64,000 nucleotides of DNA, taken from the NCBI RefSeq assembly GCF_012927245.1, contig NZ_JABBGE010000009.1, forward strand, positions 248,001-312,000, given 5' to 3'. A program made the position numbers and the translations under genes. This document shows positions 32,356-41,108 of this stretch, piece by piece. Source of the stretch: Streptomyces sp. R302. Its GTDB lineage: Bacteria > Actinomycetota > Actinomycetes > Streptomycetales > Streptomycetaceae. The notes beneath the pieces are model-generated. The model did not search any database, was not told the origin of the DNA, and was given only the letters and a program-made list of their open reading frames with translations. Positions within the stretch are counted from its first letter, which is position 1. Each line of letters opens with the position of its first letter.

Positions 32356-32820
32356 ATGACCACGCTCAAGGCACGACTGAAGGACGACCTCAACGCCGCG
32401 ATCAAGGACCGCGACGAACTGCGCTCCTCGACCCTGCGGCTCACCATCGCCGCGATCACCAAGGAGGAGGTCGCGGGCAAGACCAAGCGCGAGCTCTCCG
32501 AGGACGAGGTGCAGAAGGTGATCGCCAAGGAGGCGAAGAAGCGGCGCGAGGCCGCGGACGCCTTCGAGCAGGGCGGTCGCGCGGAGTCGGCCGAGCGCGA
32601 GCGGGCCGAGGGCGTCATCCTCGACGCGTACCTGCCGAAGCAGCTCTCCGACGAGGAGCTGGACGGCATCGTCGCCGAGGCGGTCGAGGAGGCGAAGGCC
32701 GCCGGCGCCGAGGGCCCGCGCGCCATGGGCGCCGTCATGAAGATCGTGAACCCGAAGGTGGCCGGGCAGGCCGACGGCGGCCGCGTCGCCGCCGCGGTGA
32801 AGAAGCTGCTCGCGGGCTGA
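32356..32820 (+). CDS. GatB/YqeY domain protein
   Basis: A 154-residue helical protein of the YqeY family, related to the C-terminal domain of the GatB tRNA amidotransferase subunit. Typical parts are RDELRSSTLRLTIAAI, DVQ-type LSEDEVQKVIAKEAKKR and YLPKQLSDEELD, followed by GAVMKIVNPKVAGQADGG. CACACT ends seven bases before the ATG, again suggesting a leaderless message. The role in tRNA binding is inferred from the fold. It converges with the PBP gene and shares a terminator. Confidence 0.92.
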   Translation: MTTLKARLKDDLNAAIKDRDELRSSTLRLTIAAITKEEVAGKTKRELSEDEVQKVIAKEAKKRREAADAFEQGGRAESAERERAEGVILDAYLPKQLSDEELDGIVAEAVEEAKAAGAEGPRAMGAVMKIVNPKVAGQADGGRVAAAVKKLLAG

Positions 32821-32840
32821 GCCCCGTCCCCCGGGTACGA

Positions 32841-32875
32841 GAAGGGCCCCACCGGTCTCGCCGGTGGGGCCCTTC
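32841..32875. terminator. Strong hairpin, bidirectional terminator
   Basis: GAAGGGCCCCACCGG (32841-32855) pairs with CCGGTGGGGCCCTTC (32861-32875) around the loop TCTCG, between the convergent YqeY and PBP genes. Confidence 0.9.
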
Positions 32876-32889
32876 CCCTGTGCTCTCCG

Positions 32890-35136
32890 TCAGCGGTTTC
32901 CGCCGCGGCCGTTGCCCGGCCGGCTGGTGTCCGCGCCGGGCAGGTCGGGGAGCGTGATGTCCGGGAAGGGGTTGGTCGCCCCGTCGGCCGGCTTGCCGTC
33001 GGCCGGCTTGTCGTCGCCCCGGCGCGGCTTGCCGTCCTTCTCGTCCTTCTTCGGGTCCTTCGGCTTCTCGGCCCGGGGGACCTTGATGCCGACGAAGGAG
33101 GGGGTCTCGGAGCCGAGCGCCCCGGTCATGGCGATCCGCCAGATCGGGCCGGGGAGGCAGCCGCCGCAGACCTTGTCGTAGTAGACGCCGCCGATGGTGA
33201 GGTCGAACATCTCCTCGCGCTCGCCGATGTCGTCGCCGACCCAGACGGCGGTGGACAGGTCCGGGGTGTAGCCGACGAACCAGGCGTCCTTGCGGCCGTC
33301 GGTGGTACCGGTCTTGCCCGCGTTGTCCCGGTCGCTCAGGCCGGCCCTCGTACCGGTGCCGTCCTCGACCACGCCCTTGAGCATCTGGTTGATCATGTCG
33401 GCGGTGCGGTCGGACATCGCGCGCGTGCACTTGGTCTGCGGCACGTTGAGCTTCTCGCCGTTGGCGGTCTTGATGGAGTCGATGACCACCGGGACGCAGT
33501 AGATGCCGCGGTTGGCGAAGGTCGCGTAGACGTTCGCCATGTCGAGCGGGGTGCTCTCCAGGGAGCCGAGGGTGGCGGACGGGCTCTGCTTGATCGGCTT
33601 GCCCAGCTCGCGCTCGTAGCCGACCTTCTTCGCCATCGTCAGCGTCTCGCAGAGGCCGGCCGCCTGCTCCAGCTTGGCGAAGTAGGTGTTGATGGACTTG
33701 CCGAGGGCGCTCGTCATGTCGTACGCCCCCTTCTCCGACTTGAGCTCGTTCTGGACCGACCAGTCGCCGTAGTCCGCGGGCTTGCCGTCGCAGCGCCGGT
33801 AGTCGCTCTTCTTCAGGGAGATCTTCCACGGCGTGTCGTAGCTCGTCGCCGGGCTCAGGCCCTGCTCCATCGCGGCGGCGGCCGTGATCGGCTTGAAGGT
33901 CGAGCCGACCGGGAAGCCGTACGTGGTGCCGCCCATCTTGCTGCCGACCGCGAGATTGAGCGTGGTCTCGTGCTTCTTCTGGTCCAGGCCGTACGGGCGG
34001 GACTGGCCCATCGACAGGATCTTGCCGGTGCCGGGCTGGACCTGGACGACCGAGGCGGCGACCGGGTCGTCCTTGTTGATCTTGGCGATCGCGGCCTCGT
34101 TCGCCGCCGCCTGCGCCTTCGGGTCCAGCGTGGTCCGGATGGTCAGACCGCCGAGGTTCCACAGCTTCTGGCGCTCTTCGACGGTCTTGCCGAAGACCGG
34201 GTCGGTCAGGATCGTCTTGCGGACGTAGTCGCAGAAGAAGCCGGCGCCGTCGACGGCGGTGATGCAGCCGTTCTTCGGCGTCTTCACCTTCAGCTTGATC
34301 GGCTTGGCCTTGGCCTTCTCGAACTCGGCCTGGGTGATGTCGCCGACGTCCGTCATCCGCTGGAGGACGATGTTGCGCCGCTTGGTGGCTTCCTGGAGGT
34401 CGTTGATCGGGTCGAAGCGGCTCGGCGACTGCACCAGGCCGGCCATCATCGCGGACTCGCCCAGGTCCAGCTTGGCCGCGGGCTTGGAGAAGTAGCGCTG
34501 CGAGGCGGCCTCGATGCCGTACGCCTGCTGCCCGAAGAACGTGATGTTGAGGTAGTTCTCCAGGATCTTCTTCTTGCCCAGCTCCTCCTCGACCTGGATC
34601 GCGTACTTCAGCTCGCGGACCTTGCGGCCGATCGTCTGCTGGGTGGCCTGCGCGACCTTCTCCGGGTCGTCACCGGCCTCCTCGACGAAGACGTTCTTCA
34701 CGTACTGCTGGGTCAGCGTGGAGGCGCCCTCGGAGACCCCGCCCGACTGCGCGTTCTTGTTGATGGCGCGCAGCACGCCCTTGAGGTCGATGGCCCCGTG
34801 CTCGTAGAAGCGCGCGTCCTCGATCGCGACGATCGCCTTCTGCATGTACGGGGAGATCTTCTCCAGCGGCACCACCTTGCGGTCCCGGGAGTAGACCGTG
34901 GCGATCATGCCGCCCTCGGAGTCCAGGATGGTGGTGCGCTGACTCAGCGGTGGGGTCTTCAGATTCGAGGGGATCTCGTCGAACCCCTCGACCGTCCCCT
35001 TCGCCGCCAGACCCAGTGCCCCGGCCGCGGGCAGGGCGATGCCCGCCAGCACTGCTCCGGAGAGCACACTGACACCGAGGAACTTGGCGGCCTGCTGGGT
35101 CCCGGTCAGACCACCGCCCGAGCGCTTCTTTGCCAT
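32890..35136 (-). CDS. Class A penicillin-binding protein (transglycosylase/transpeptidase)
   Basis: Polymerises and cross-links peptidoglycan outside the membrane. The 748-residue protein has a membrane helix (about 19-42), a glycosyltransferase 51 domain with Glu106 in AIEDARFYEHG and STLTQQYVKN, and a transpeptidase domain with STFK (412-415, Ser412), SIN (481-483) and KTGT (608-611). Extra cysteines near 291, 302, 449, 496, 547 and 570 could form disulfides. The C-terminal 75 residues are Pro/Lys/Asp-rich. Start ATG 35136 is chosen because MAKKRSGG begins the typical basic leader. It diverges from wblA across 482 bases, as in S. coelicolor. Confidence 0.94.
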   Translation of the reverse strand: MAKKRSGGGLTGTQQAAKFLGVSVLSGAVLAGIALPAAGALGLAAKGTVEGFDEIPSNLKTPPLSQRTTILDSEGGMIATVYSRDRKVVPLEKISPYMQKAIVAIEDARFYEHGAIDLKGVLRAINKNAQSGGVSEGASTLTQQYVKNVFVEEAGDDPEKVAQATQQTIGRKVRELKYAIQVEEELGKKKILENYLNITFFGQQAYGIEAASQRYFSKPAAKLDLGESAMMAGLVQSPSRFDPINDLQEATKRRNIVLQRMTDVGDITQAEFEKAKAKPIKLKVKTPKNGCITAVDGAGFFCDYVRKTILTDPVFGKTVEERQKLWNLGGLTIRTTLDPKAQAAANEAAIAKINKDDPVAASVVQVQPGTGKILSMGQSRPYGLDQKKHETTLNLAVGSKMGGTTYGFPVGSTFKPITAAAAMEQGLSPATSYDTPWKISLKKSDYRRCDGKPADYGDWSVQNELKSEKGAYDMTSALGKSINTYFAKLEQAAGLCETLTMAKKVGYERELGKPIKQSPSATLGSLESTPLDMANVYATFANRGIYCVPVVIDSIKTANGEKLNVPQTKCTRAMSDRTADMINQMLKGVVEDGTGTRAGLSDRDNAGKTGTTDGRKDAWFVGYTPDLSTAVWVGDDIGEREEMFDLTIGGVYYDKVCGGCLPGPIWRIAMTGALGSETPSFVGIKVPRAEKPKDPKKDEKDGKPRRGDDKPADGKPADGATNPFPDITLPDLPGADTSRPGNGRGGNR

Positions 35137-35618
35137 GGGGGGCAGCCTAATCCGTGTTCCTGAGCGTTCCGCAGGACCGGGTCCTTCTCGGAGCGTTCGG
35201 GTACCGGACCGTGACATCCGGGCGCGCCGCGGCCACGGCGGCACCTACGTTCTCAATCGCCGGACACACGGACAGGCCTTGGCCTAAGCTGCTCCCAACT
35301 GTCACAGGAGTGCGGTCCGGCATCAACCCCCGTGCGTGACATCCGCCTGATTCCGGCATGAGTTCCGCGTCCCGAATACGCGGCGACGGCATGTCCGATT
35401 CCGGCGCGTGTGTCAGGGGATGCCCTTTAATACACGCATGTCCTTCGATCACTCCCCTGGGTGATCTGACGCGCACGCATAGTCCGTTCGGGCCATTCAA
35501 GATTGGGCCCGAAGGGGGTGTTGCGCTGTCCCCGCCTTCCGTAACGTCCCAACTGGCAGCGGTGAATATGCCGCTGCCGCCGTGGGGGAGCCTCGATTCG
35601 GGAGAGGACGGCGCCGGT
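35137..35618. promoter_or_regulatory. Long regulatory region upstream of wblA
   Basis: 482 bases without a recognisable gene separate the PBP and wblA genes. GTGACATCCG occurs twice, at 35211-35220 and 35336-35345, exactly 125 bases apart. Candidate -10 boxes on the plus strand are TAAGCT (35285-35290) and TAATAC (near 35429), so several transcription starts are possible, giving a leader of 150 to 300 bases. An open frame back to 35358 exists but is not family-like. GGAGAGG lies near the wblA ATG. Confidence 0.5.
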
Positions 35619-35963
35619 ATGGGCTGGGTAGCTGACTGGAGTGCGCAGGCGGCCTGCCGCACTACCGATCCGGATGAACTTTTCGTGCAGGGAGCGGCAC
35701 AGAACAGGGCGAAGGCGGTGTGCACCGGCTGCCCGGTACGCACCGAGTGCCTCGCCGACGCCCTGGACAACCGCGTGGAATTCGGCGTGTGGGGCGGCAT
35801 GACGGAGCGCGAGCGCCGCGCCCTGCTGCGCCGGCGCCCCACGGTCACCTCGTGGCGGCGGCTCCTGGAGACCGCCCGCACCGAGTACGAGCGCGGCGCG
35901 GGCCTGCTGCCCGTGGCCATGCAGGACGACGCGACGTACGAGGAGTACGCCGCGGTCGGATAG
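35619..35963 (+). CDS. wblA: WblA, WhiB-like Fe-S regulator
   Basis: A global regulator of sporulation and a repressor of antibiotic production in streptomycetes. The 114-residue protein begins MGWVADWSAQAACR, which matches my memory of S. coelicolor WblA almost exactly. The [4Fe-4S] ligands are Cys13, Cys35, Cys38 and Cys44, and the GVWGG turn (56-60) precedes a basic C terminus with RRALLRRRPT. It lies next to the class A PBP and the ArsA pair, as in other streptomycetes. BldD-type or AdpA control through the long leader is likely but was not traced. Confidence 0.96.
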   Translation: MGWVADWSAQAACRTTDPDELFVQGAAQNRAKAVCTGCPVRTECLADALDNRVEFGVWGGMTERERRALLRRRPTVTSWRRLLETARTEYERGAGLLPVAMQDDATYEEYAAVG

Positions 35964-35997
35964 CCGCGCCCCGTTCCGTACGCGCGCGAGGTCCCCG

Positions 35998-37419
35998 TCA
36001 GGACCGGTCGCGCGGGGACGAGAGGCGCTCACCGATGGCCCGCAGCCCGGCGAGGTCGTGCACATCGCCGGGCAGGGCGGCCACCTCGGTCACCGGCACC
36101 TCCGGATGGAGGGCCGTGAAGCGGTCACGCGTGTGCTGCTCGCGCGCGAGCACCCGCATCCGCTCGGCGTGCAGCCGCAGCAGACCCGCGGTGAGCCGCG
36201 CGATGTCGGGATCGGTCTCGGGATCGGTCGCGGGAACGGTCTCGGGAACGGTGCCGGCGTCCGGACCCGTCTCCGGGTCGGCGGTGCCGCTGTGGTCTTC
36301 GGTCGCGTCGGCTGTGGGGGCAGCCTCGGGCGCGGCAGGGGGCTGTGCGGGGGATTCGGCGGCGGTGGCGGAGGACGACGGCTCGGACGACGTGGCCGGG
36401 ACGCCACGCCCTCCAGTCTTCCCGGGCCCCTGATCCACCATGCGGCCCTCGTCAAGATTTTCCGCGGCCGCCCGCGCCCGCTCGGCCGAGAGCCCCACCG
36501 CCCCGCTGCCGTGGACCCGGTTGAGGACGAGCCCCGCCAGCGGCATGCCCTCCGCGGCCAGCCGCTCCACGAAGTACGCCGCCTCCCGCAGCGCGTCCCG
36601 CTCCGGCGCCGCGACGACCAGGAAGGCCGTCCCCGGCGCCTGCAGCAGCCGGTACGTGGCGTCCGCCCGCGTCCGGAAGCCGCCGAACATCGTGTCCATC
36701 GCGGCGACGAAGGTCTGCACGTCGCCCAGGAACTGACCGCCGAGCAGCTTCCCCAGCGTCCCCGACATCATCGACATGCCGACGTTGAGGAACTTCATCC
36801 CCGCCCGGCCGCCCACCTTCGCCGGCGCCATCAGCAGCTTGATGAACTTCCCGTCCAGGAAGGACCCGAGCCGCTTCGGCGCGTCCAGGAAGTCCAGGGC
36901 CGAACGCGACGGCGGGGTGTCGACGACGATCAGGTCCCACTCGTCCCGCGCCCGCAGCTGCCCCAGCTTCTCCATCGCCATGTACTCCTGCGTACCGGCG
37001 AAACCGGCCGACAGGGACTGGTAGAAGGGGTTCTCCAGGATCGCCCGCGCCCGCGCGGGCTCCGCGTGCGCCTCGACGATCTCGTCGAAGGTCCGCTTCA
37101 TGTCCAGCATCATGGCGTGCAGCTCGCCGCCGTCCGGCCCCTTGACGCCGTCGACCTTGCGCGGGGTGTTGTCCAGCGCGTCGATGCCCATCGACTGGGC
37201 CAGCCGGCGCGCCGGGTCGATGGTGAGGACCACCACCCGGCGGCCCCGCTCCGCCGCCCGCACGCCGAGCGCCGCCGCCGTCGTCGTCTTGCCGACGCCG
37301 CCCGAGCCGCAGCAGACGATGATCCGGGTGCCCCGGTCGTCGAGGATCGGATCGACCTCCAGGAAGGGCGCCGCGTCCAGGCCGCCGGCCTTCGCCGGGC
37401 CGGGGGTCTTCTCCGTCAC
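35998..37419 (-). CDS. ArsA-family ATPase, second paralogue with low-complexity insert
   Basis: A 473-residue ATPase of the ArsA/GET3 superfamily. The deviant Walker A GSGGVGKTTTAAALG is at about 38-52, DPARRLAQSMG follows, and the switch VVDTPPSRSALDFLDAP is clear. A long segment (about 325-410) rich in Pro, Ala, Thr and Glu, with a DPETDPD/VPETVPAT repeat, interrupts the C-terminal part, unlike its neighbour. GTG start overlaps by four bases the stop of the first paralogue, so the pair is co-translated and probably forms a heterodimer. Metal-ion transport or tail-anchored protein targeting has been proposed for such proteins; neither is shown here. Confidence 0.88.
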   Translation of the reverse strand: MTEKTPGPAKAGGLDAAPFLEVDPILDDRGTRIIVCCGSGGVGKTTTAAALGVRAAERGRRVVVLTIDPARRLAQSMGIDALDNTPRKVDGVKGPDGGELHAMMLDMKRTFDEIVEAHAEPARARAILENPFYQSLSAGFAGTQEYMAMEKLGQLRARDEWDLIVVDTPPSRSALDFLDAPKRLGSFLDGKFIKLLMAPAKVGGRAGMKFLNVGMSMMSGTLGKLLGGQFLGDVQTFVAAMDTMFGGFRTRADATYRLLQAPGTAFLVVAAPERDALREAAYFVERLAAEGMPLAGLVLNRVHGSGAVGLSAERARAAAENLDEGRMVDQGPGKTGGRGVPATSSEPSSSATAAESPAQPPAAPEAAPTADATEDHSGTADPETGPDAGTVPETVPATDPETDPDIARLTAGLLRLHAERMRVLAREQHTRDRFTALHPEVPVTEVAALPGDVHDLAGLRAIGERLSSPRDRS

Positions 37420-38381
37420 GCCGCACCCACCCCTTGCCTCCGCAGTTCCTTCGCCAGGCGGTAGAGGCCCGCGATGTCCGCCCCGTCGCCCAGATACGGC
37501 AGCTCGTACGCGGGCAGGCCCAGGCCGTCCAGGACCGCCCGCTGCTCCCGCTCCAGCTCCACCCGGCGCGCGTGCTCGGCCGCCTCGTCGAGCAGCGGCT
37601 CCACCAGGGCGGCGCCGCCCGGGACCCCCGCCGAGGCCAGGGCCCGCGTGATCGCCTCGCGGTGACCGCCGGAGGCGGCCCGTACCGCCGCGCCGTCCAG
37701 GACGTGCGGGCGGACCATGTTCACCACCACCCGGCCCACCGGCAGCCCCGCCGCGCGCAGCTCGGCGACGCCGTCCGCCGTCTCCTGGACCGGCATCTCC
37801 TCCAGGAGGGACACCAGGTGCACCGCCGTCTCGGGGGACTTGAGGACCTTCATCACCGCCTGCGCCTGGTTGTGTATCGGGCCGATCCGGGCCAGCCCCG
37901 CCACCTCGTCGTTCACATTGAGGAAGCGGGTGATGCGGCCGGTGGGCGGCGCGTCCATCACCACGTGGTCGTACACCGGCCGGCCGTCGCGCTCCCGCCG
38001 CCGGACCGCCTCGCACGCCTTCCCGGTGAGCAGGACGTCCCGCACCCCCGGCGCTATCGTCGTCGCGAAGTCGATCGCCCCGAGCTTCCTCAGGGCGCGG
38101 CCCGCGCCGCCCAGTTTGTAGAACATCTGGAGGTAGTCGAGGAGGGCACGCTCGGCGTCGATGGCCAGCGCGAACACCTCGCCGCCGCCCGGAGCCACGG
38201 CGATCTTGCGCTCCTCGTAGGGAAGCGCCTCCGTCTCGAAGAGCTGTGCGATGCCCTGTCTGCCTTCGACCTCGACGAGGAGCGTGCGCTTCCCCTCCGT
38301 CGCGAGGGCGAGGGCGAGGGCGGCGGCGACCGTCGTCTTACCGGTACCGCCCTTGCCGCTGACGACCTGGAGCCTGCTCAC
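37416..38381 (-). CDS. ArsA-family ATPase, first paralogue
   Basis: A 321-residue ATPase, first gene of the ArsA pair. The Walker A is SGKGGTGKTTVAAALA (8-23) and the switch motif is VVMDAPPTGRITRFLNV. No arsenite-binding cysteines are conserved. TAGGCT on the minus strand (38393-38388) ends six bases before the GTG, so the message is probably leaderless. It is divergent from the DUF4177-like gene by 122 bases, a conserved arrangement near wblA in streptomycetes. Confidence 0.9.
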   Translation of the reverse strand: MSRLQVVSGKGGTGKTTVAAALALALATEGKRTLLVEVEGRQGIAQLFETEALPYEERKIAVAPGGGEVFALAIDAERALLDYLQMFYKLGGAGRALRKLGAIDFATTIAPGVRDVLLTGKACEAVRRRERDGRPVYDHVVMDAPPTGRITRFLNVNDEVAGLARIGPIHNQAQAVMKVLKSPETAVHLVSLLEEMPVQETADGVAELRAAGLPVGRVVVNMVRPHVLDGAAVRAASGGHREAITRALASAGVPGGAALVEPLLDEAAEHARRVELEREQRAVLDGLGLPAYELPYLGDGADIAGLYRLAKELRRQGVGAA

Positions 38382-38503
38382 GCGTCGAGCCTAACCACTG
38401 GCGGGCCCGCGCAAGCAGTGGACCGCCCCGGAGAAGCCCCCGAGCCGGGACCCTGGGGGGAGCCTCGGCGGAGCACCCTGGCGCAGCGGCTACAGTCGGG
38501 CCC

Positions 38504-38662
38504 ATGACCAAGTGGGAGTACGTCACGGTGCCGCTTCTGGTGCACGCGACCAAGCAGATTCTCGACAACTGGGGCCAGGACGGCTGGGAGCTCGTCCAGG
38601 TCGTGCCCGGGCCCAACAACCCGGAGCAGCTGGTGGCCTACATGAAGCGGCCGCTGTCGTGA
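38504..38662 (+). CDS. Small DUF4177-like protein
   Basis: A 52-residue protein beginning MTKWEYVTVPLLVHA and holding DNWGQDGWELVQVVPG, the typical short W-rich pattern of DUF4177-like proteins. TACAGT (38491-38496) ends seven bases before the ATG, fitting a leaderless message. Its stop overlaps by four bases the GTG of the RidA gene, so the two are co-translated. The function is unknown; the gene is short enough that automatic callers may miss it. Confidence 0.85.
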   Translation: MTKWEYVTVPLLVHATKQILDNWGQDGWELVQVVPGPNNPEQLVAYMKRPLS

Positions 38663-39129
38663 GCGGGGCCGTCGAGGCGCGGATCGCCGAACTGGGCCTG
38701 AAGCTGCCCGAGGTCGTCCCGCCGATCGCCGCCTACCAGCCGGCCGTGCAGTCGGGCGTGTACGTCTACACCGCGGGCCAGCTCCCGATGGTGGAGGGCA
38801 AGCTTCCGGTGACCGGCAAGGTCGGTGCCGAGGTGACCCCCGAGGAGGCCAAGGCGCTCGCCGCTACCTGCGCGCTGAACGCGCTCGCGGCCGTGAAGTC
38901 GGTCGTCGGCGACCTCGACCGGATCAAGCGTGTCGTGAAGGTGGTCGGCTTCGTCGCCTCCGCCCCCGACTTCACCGGCCAGCCGGGCGTCATCAACGGC
39001 ACCAGCGAGCTGCTCGGCGAGATCCTCGGCGACAAGGGCGTGCACGCCCGCAGCGCCGTCGGCGTGACCGTCCTCCCGCTCGACGCCCCCGTCGAGGTCG
39101 AGGTCCAGGTCGAGCTGACCGAGGCCTGA
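38659..39129 (+). CDS. RidA family protein
   Basis: RidA proteins hydrolyse reactive enamine and imine intermediates such as 2-aminoacrylate. The 156-residue protein is of the YjgF/RidA subgroup with QPAVQSGVYVYTAGQLP, TCALNALAAVKSVVGDLD and VVKVVGFVASAPDFTGQP. The catalytic Arg of the classic clade is not visible at the usual place (position of VKVVGFVAS followed by FTGQP), so it may be a non-deaminating RidA subfamily. GTG start is coupled to the DUF4177-like gene. Confidence 0.9.
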   Translation: MSGAVEARIAELGLKLPEVVPPIAAYQPAVQSGVYVYTAGQLPMVEGKLPVTGKVGAEVTPEEAKALAATCALNALAAVKSVVGDLDRIKRVVKVVGFVASAPDFTGQPGVINGTSELLGEILGDKGVHARSAVGVTVLPLDAPVEVEVQVELTEA

Positions 39130-39150
39130 TCCTGCCGTACGGCATGCCGT

Positions 39151-39182
39151 GAGCCGGCCGCCCCACCCGGGGCGGCCGGCTC
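39151..39182 (+). terminator. Hairpin terminator
   Basis: GAGCCGGCCGCCCC (39151-39164) pairs perfectly with GGGGCGGCCGGCTC (39169-39182) around ACCC, 21 bases after the RidA stop. Confidence 0.85.
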
Positions 39183-39237
39183 TCGTGCGTTCCGGCGGGC
39201 CCTCGTGCATTCCGTTCGTTGCGCATAGCATCCGCCC

Positions 39238-40101
39238 ATGTCGAATGGTCAGTGGTACCCGCCGGAATGGCCCGACCGCATCCGCGCCCTCGCCGCCGGC
39301 GAGCTGGTGCCGGTGACGCCCCGGCGCGCCGCCACCGTGCTCCTGCTGCGCGACGCGGAGGGCGGGCCCGAGGTCCACATGCTGCGCCGCCGCGCCTCCA
39401 TGGCCTTCGCGGGCGGCGCGTACGCCTACCCGGGCGGCGGGGTCGACCCGCGCGACGAGCAGCCGGTGCGCTGGGCCGGGCCCCCGCTGGAGGAGTGGGC
39501 GGAGCGGCTGGGGCTCGACGAGCCGGCGCAGGCGCAGGCGGTGGTCTGCGCCGCCGTCCGGGAGACCTTCGAGGAGGCGGGCGTGCTGCTCGCCGGGGAG
39601 ACCGCGGACACCGTCGTCGGCGACACCACCGGCGAGGACTGGGAGCGCGACCGGCAGGCGCTGGTCGCCCGCGAGCTGTCCTTCGCGGACTTCCTCGACC
39701 GCCGCGGCCTCGCGCTCCGTTCCGACCTGCTCGGCGCCTGGGCCCGCTGGATCACCCCCGAGTTCGAGCAGCGCCGGTACGACACCTGGTTCTTCGTGGC
39801 CGCCCTGCCGGCCGGGCAGCGGACCCGGGATGTCTCCGGCGAGGCCGACCGCACCGTGTGGACCCGCCCGGCGGACGCGGCCGACGGCTACGACCGGGGC
39901 GAGCTGACGATGATGCCGCCGACCATCGCGACCCTGCGCTCCGTCCAGCCCTGCGCCACGGCCGCGGAGGCCCTCGCGGCGGCCGGGAAGCAGGACCTGA
40001 CCCCGGTCCTGGCGCACGCGCGCGTGGAGGGCGATCAGGTGGTGCTCACCTGGCCGGGGCACGACGAGTTCACCAAGCGGGTCGAGGGAGGCACCCCGTG
40101 A
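39238..40101 (+). CDS. NUDIX hydrolase (large, split Nudix box)
   Basis: A 287-residue Nudix enzyme related to NUDT19-type hydrolases. The Nudix box is split: YPGGGVDPRDE at about 62-72, then an insert of about 35 residues, then AAVRETFEEAGVLL with the catalytic Glu residues. The enzyme probably hydrolyses a CoA ester or nucleotide diphosphate. TAGCAT ends six bases before the ATG. Upstream TCGTGCGTTCCG and TCGTGCATTCCG (39183 and 39203) form a direct repeat. Its stop overlaps the GTG of the MBL gene. Confidence 0.9.
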   Translation: MSNGQWYPPEWPDRIRALAAGELVPVTPRRAATVLLLRDAEGGPEVHMLRRRASMAFAGGAYAYPGGGVDPRDEQPVRWAGPPLEEWAERLGLDEPAQAQAVVCAAVRETFEEAGVLLAGETADTVVGDTTGEDWERDRQALVARELSFADFLDRRGLALRSDLLGAWARWITPEFEQRRYDTWFFVAALPAGQRTRDVSGEADRTVWTRPADAADGYDRGELTMMPPTIATLRSVQPCATAAEALAAAGKQDLTPVLAHARVEGDQVVLTWPGHDEFTKRVEGGTP

Positions 40102-40928
40102 CCGACGCCGCATCCCTGCCCGGTCAGCCGCGCGGGGTCGTCACCTCGGGGGCCGCGACCGAGCGGGCCGTGAACGTGCTCGCGCCCAACCCGTCCGCGA
40201 TGACCCTGGACGGCACCAACACCTGGCTGCTGTCCGAGCCGGACTCGGACCTCGCCGTCGTCGTCGACCCGGGCCCGCTCGACGAGGGCCACCTCCGGCG
40301 CGTGCTCGACACGGCGGAGAAGCTGGGCAAGCGGGTCGCGCTGACCCTGCTGACCCACGGTCACCCGGACCACGCCGAGGGCGCGGGCCGCTTCGCCGAG
40401 CTCACCGGCGCGTCCGTCCGCGCGCTCGATCCGGCGCTCCGCCTCGGCGACGAGGGCCTGGGGGAGGGCGACGTGGTGACCGTCGGCGGCCTGGAACTGC
40501 GGGTGGTGCCGACGCCCGGCCACACCTCCGACTCGCTCTCCTTCCACCTGCCCGCCGACCGGGCGGTGCTGACCGGCGACACGGTCCTGGGGCGCGGCAC
40601 CACGATGGTGGCGCACCCGGACGGGCGGCTCGGCGAGTACCTGGACTCGCTGCGGCGGCTGCGCTCGCTGACCGTCGACGACGGCGTGCACACGGTCCTG
40701 CCGGGCCACGGGCCGGTCCTGGAGGACGCCCAGGGGGCCGTGGACTTCTACCTGGCGCACCGGAAGAGCCGCCTCGCACAGGTGGAGGCGGCGGTCGCGG
40801 CCGGGCACCGGACGGCGCCGGAGGTGGTGGCGCACGTCTACGCGGACGTGGACCGCTCGCTGTGGCCGGCGGCGGAACTCTCCGTACGGGCCCAGCTGGA
40901 GTACCTGCGGGAGCGCGGCGCGCTCTGA
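40098..40928 (+). CDS. MBL-fold metallo-hydrolase (LACTB2-like)
   Basis: A 276-residue metallo-beta-lactamase-fold hydrolase. Metal ligands are visible: THGHPDHAEG, then PTPGHTSDSL (third His), LTGDTVLG (bridging Asp) and LPGHGPVL (last His). The HGHPDH and the C-terminal winged helix (RKSRLAQVEAAVA, APEVVAHVYAD) fit LACTB2-type enzymes acting on RNA or thioesters. The GTG overlaps the Nudix stop by four bases. The conserved Nudix-MBL pairing next to crp points to a shared metabolic role. Confidence 0.9.
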   Translation: MTDAASLPGQPRGVVTSGAATERAVNVLAPNPSAMTLDGTNTWLLSEPDSDLAVVVDPGPLDEGHLRRVLDTAEKLGKRVALTLLTHGHPDHAEGAGRFAELTGASVRALDPALRLGDEGLGEGDVVTVGGLELRVVPTPGHTSDSLSFHLPADRAVLTGDTVLGRGTTMVAHPDGRLGEYLDSLRRLRSLTVDDGVHTVLPGHGPVLEDAQGAVDFYLAHRKSRLAQVEAAVAAGHRTAPEVVAHVYADVDRSLWPAAELSVRAQLEYLRERGAL

Positions 40929-41108
40929 CGCGTCCGGAACCCGGCGGCGGGGCGAAGGGCCGGCTCCAGGCTCCGACCGGAGCCCCGGGGTGGGGCGAAT
41001 GGCCGACTCCAGGCACTCCGGAGCGGCGAGAATTGCCGACCCCGGGAACTCCGCTGCCTCCCCGCGTGTCTTACGCTCCGCTTACATCAGGCCGCAGCTC
41101 TCGGGGGA

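Noticed and set aside
35358..35618. N-terminal extension of wblA to an upstream ATG
   Set aside because: The conserved protein begins MGWV...; the extension has no WhiB-like content and the ribosome site lies near 35619.
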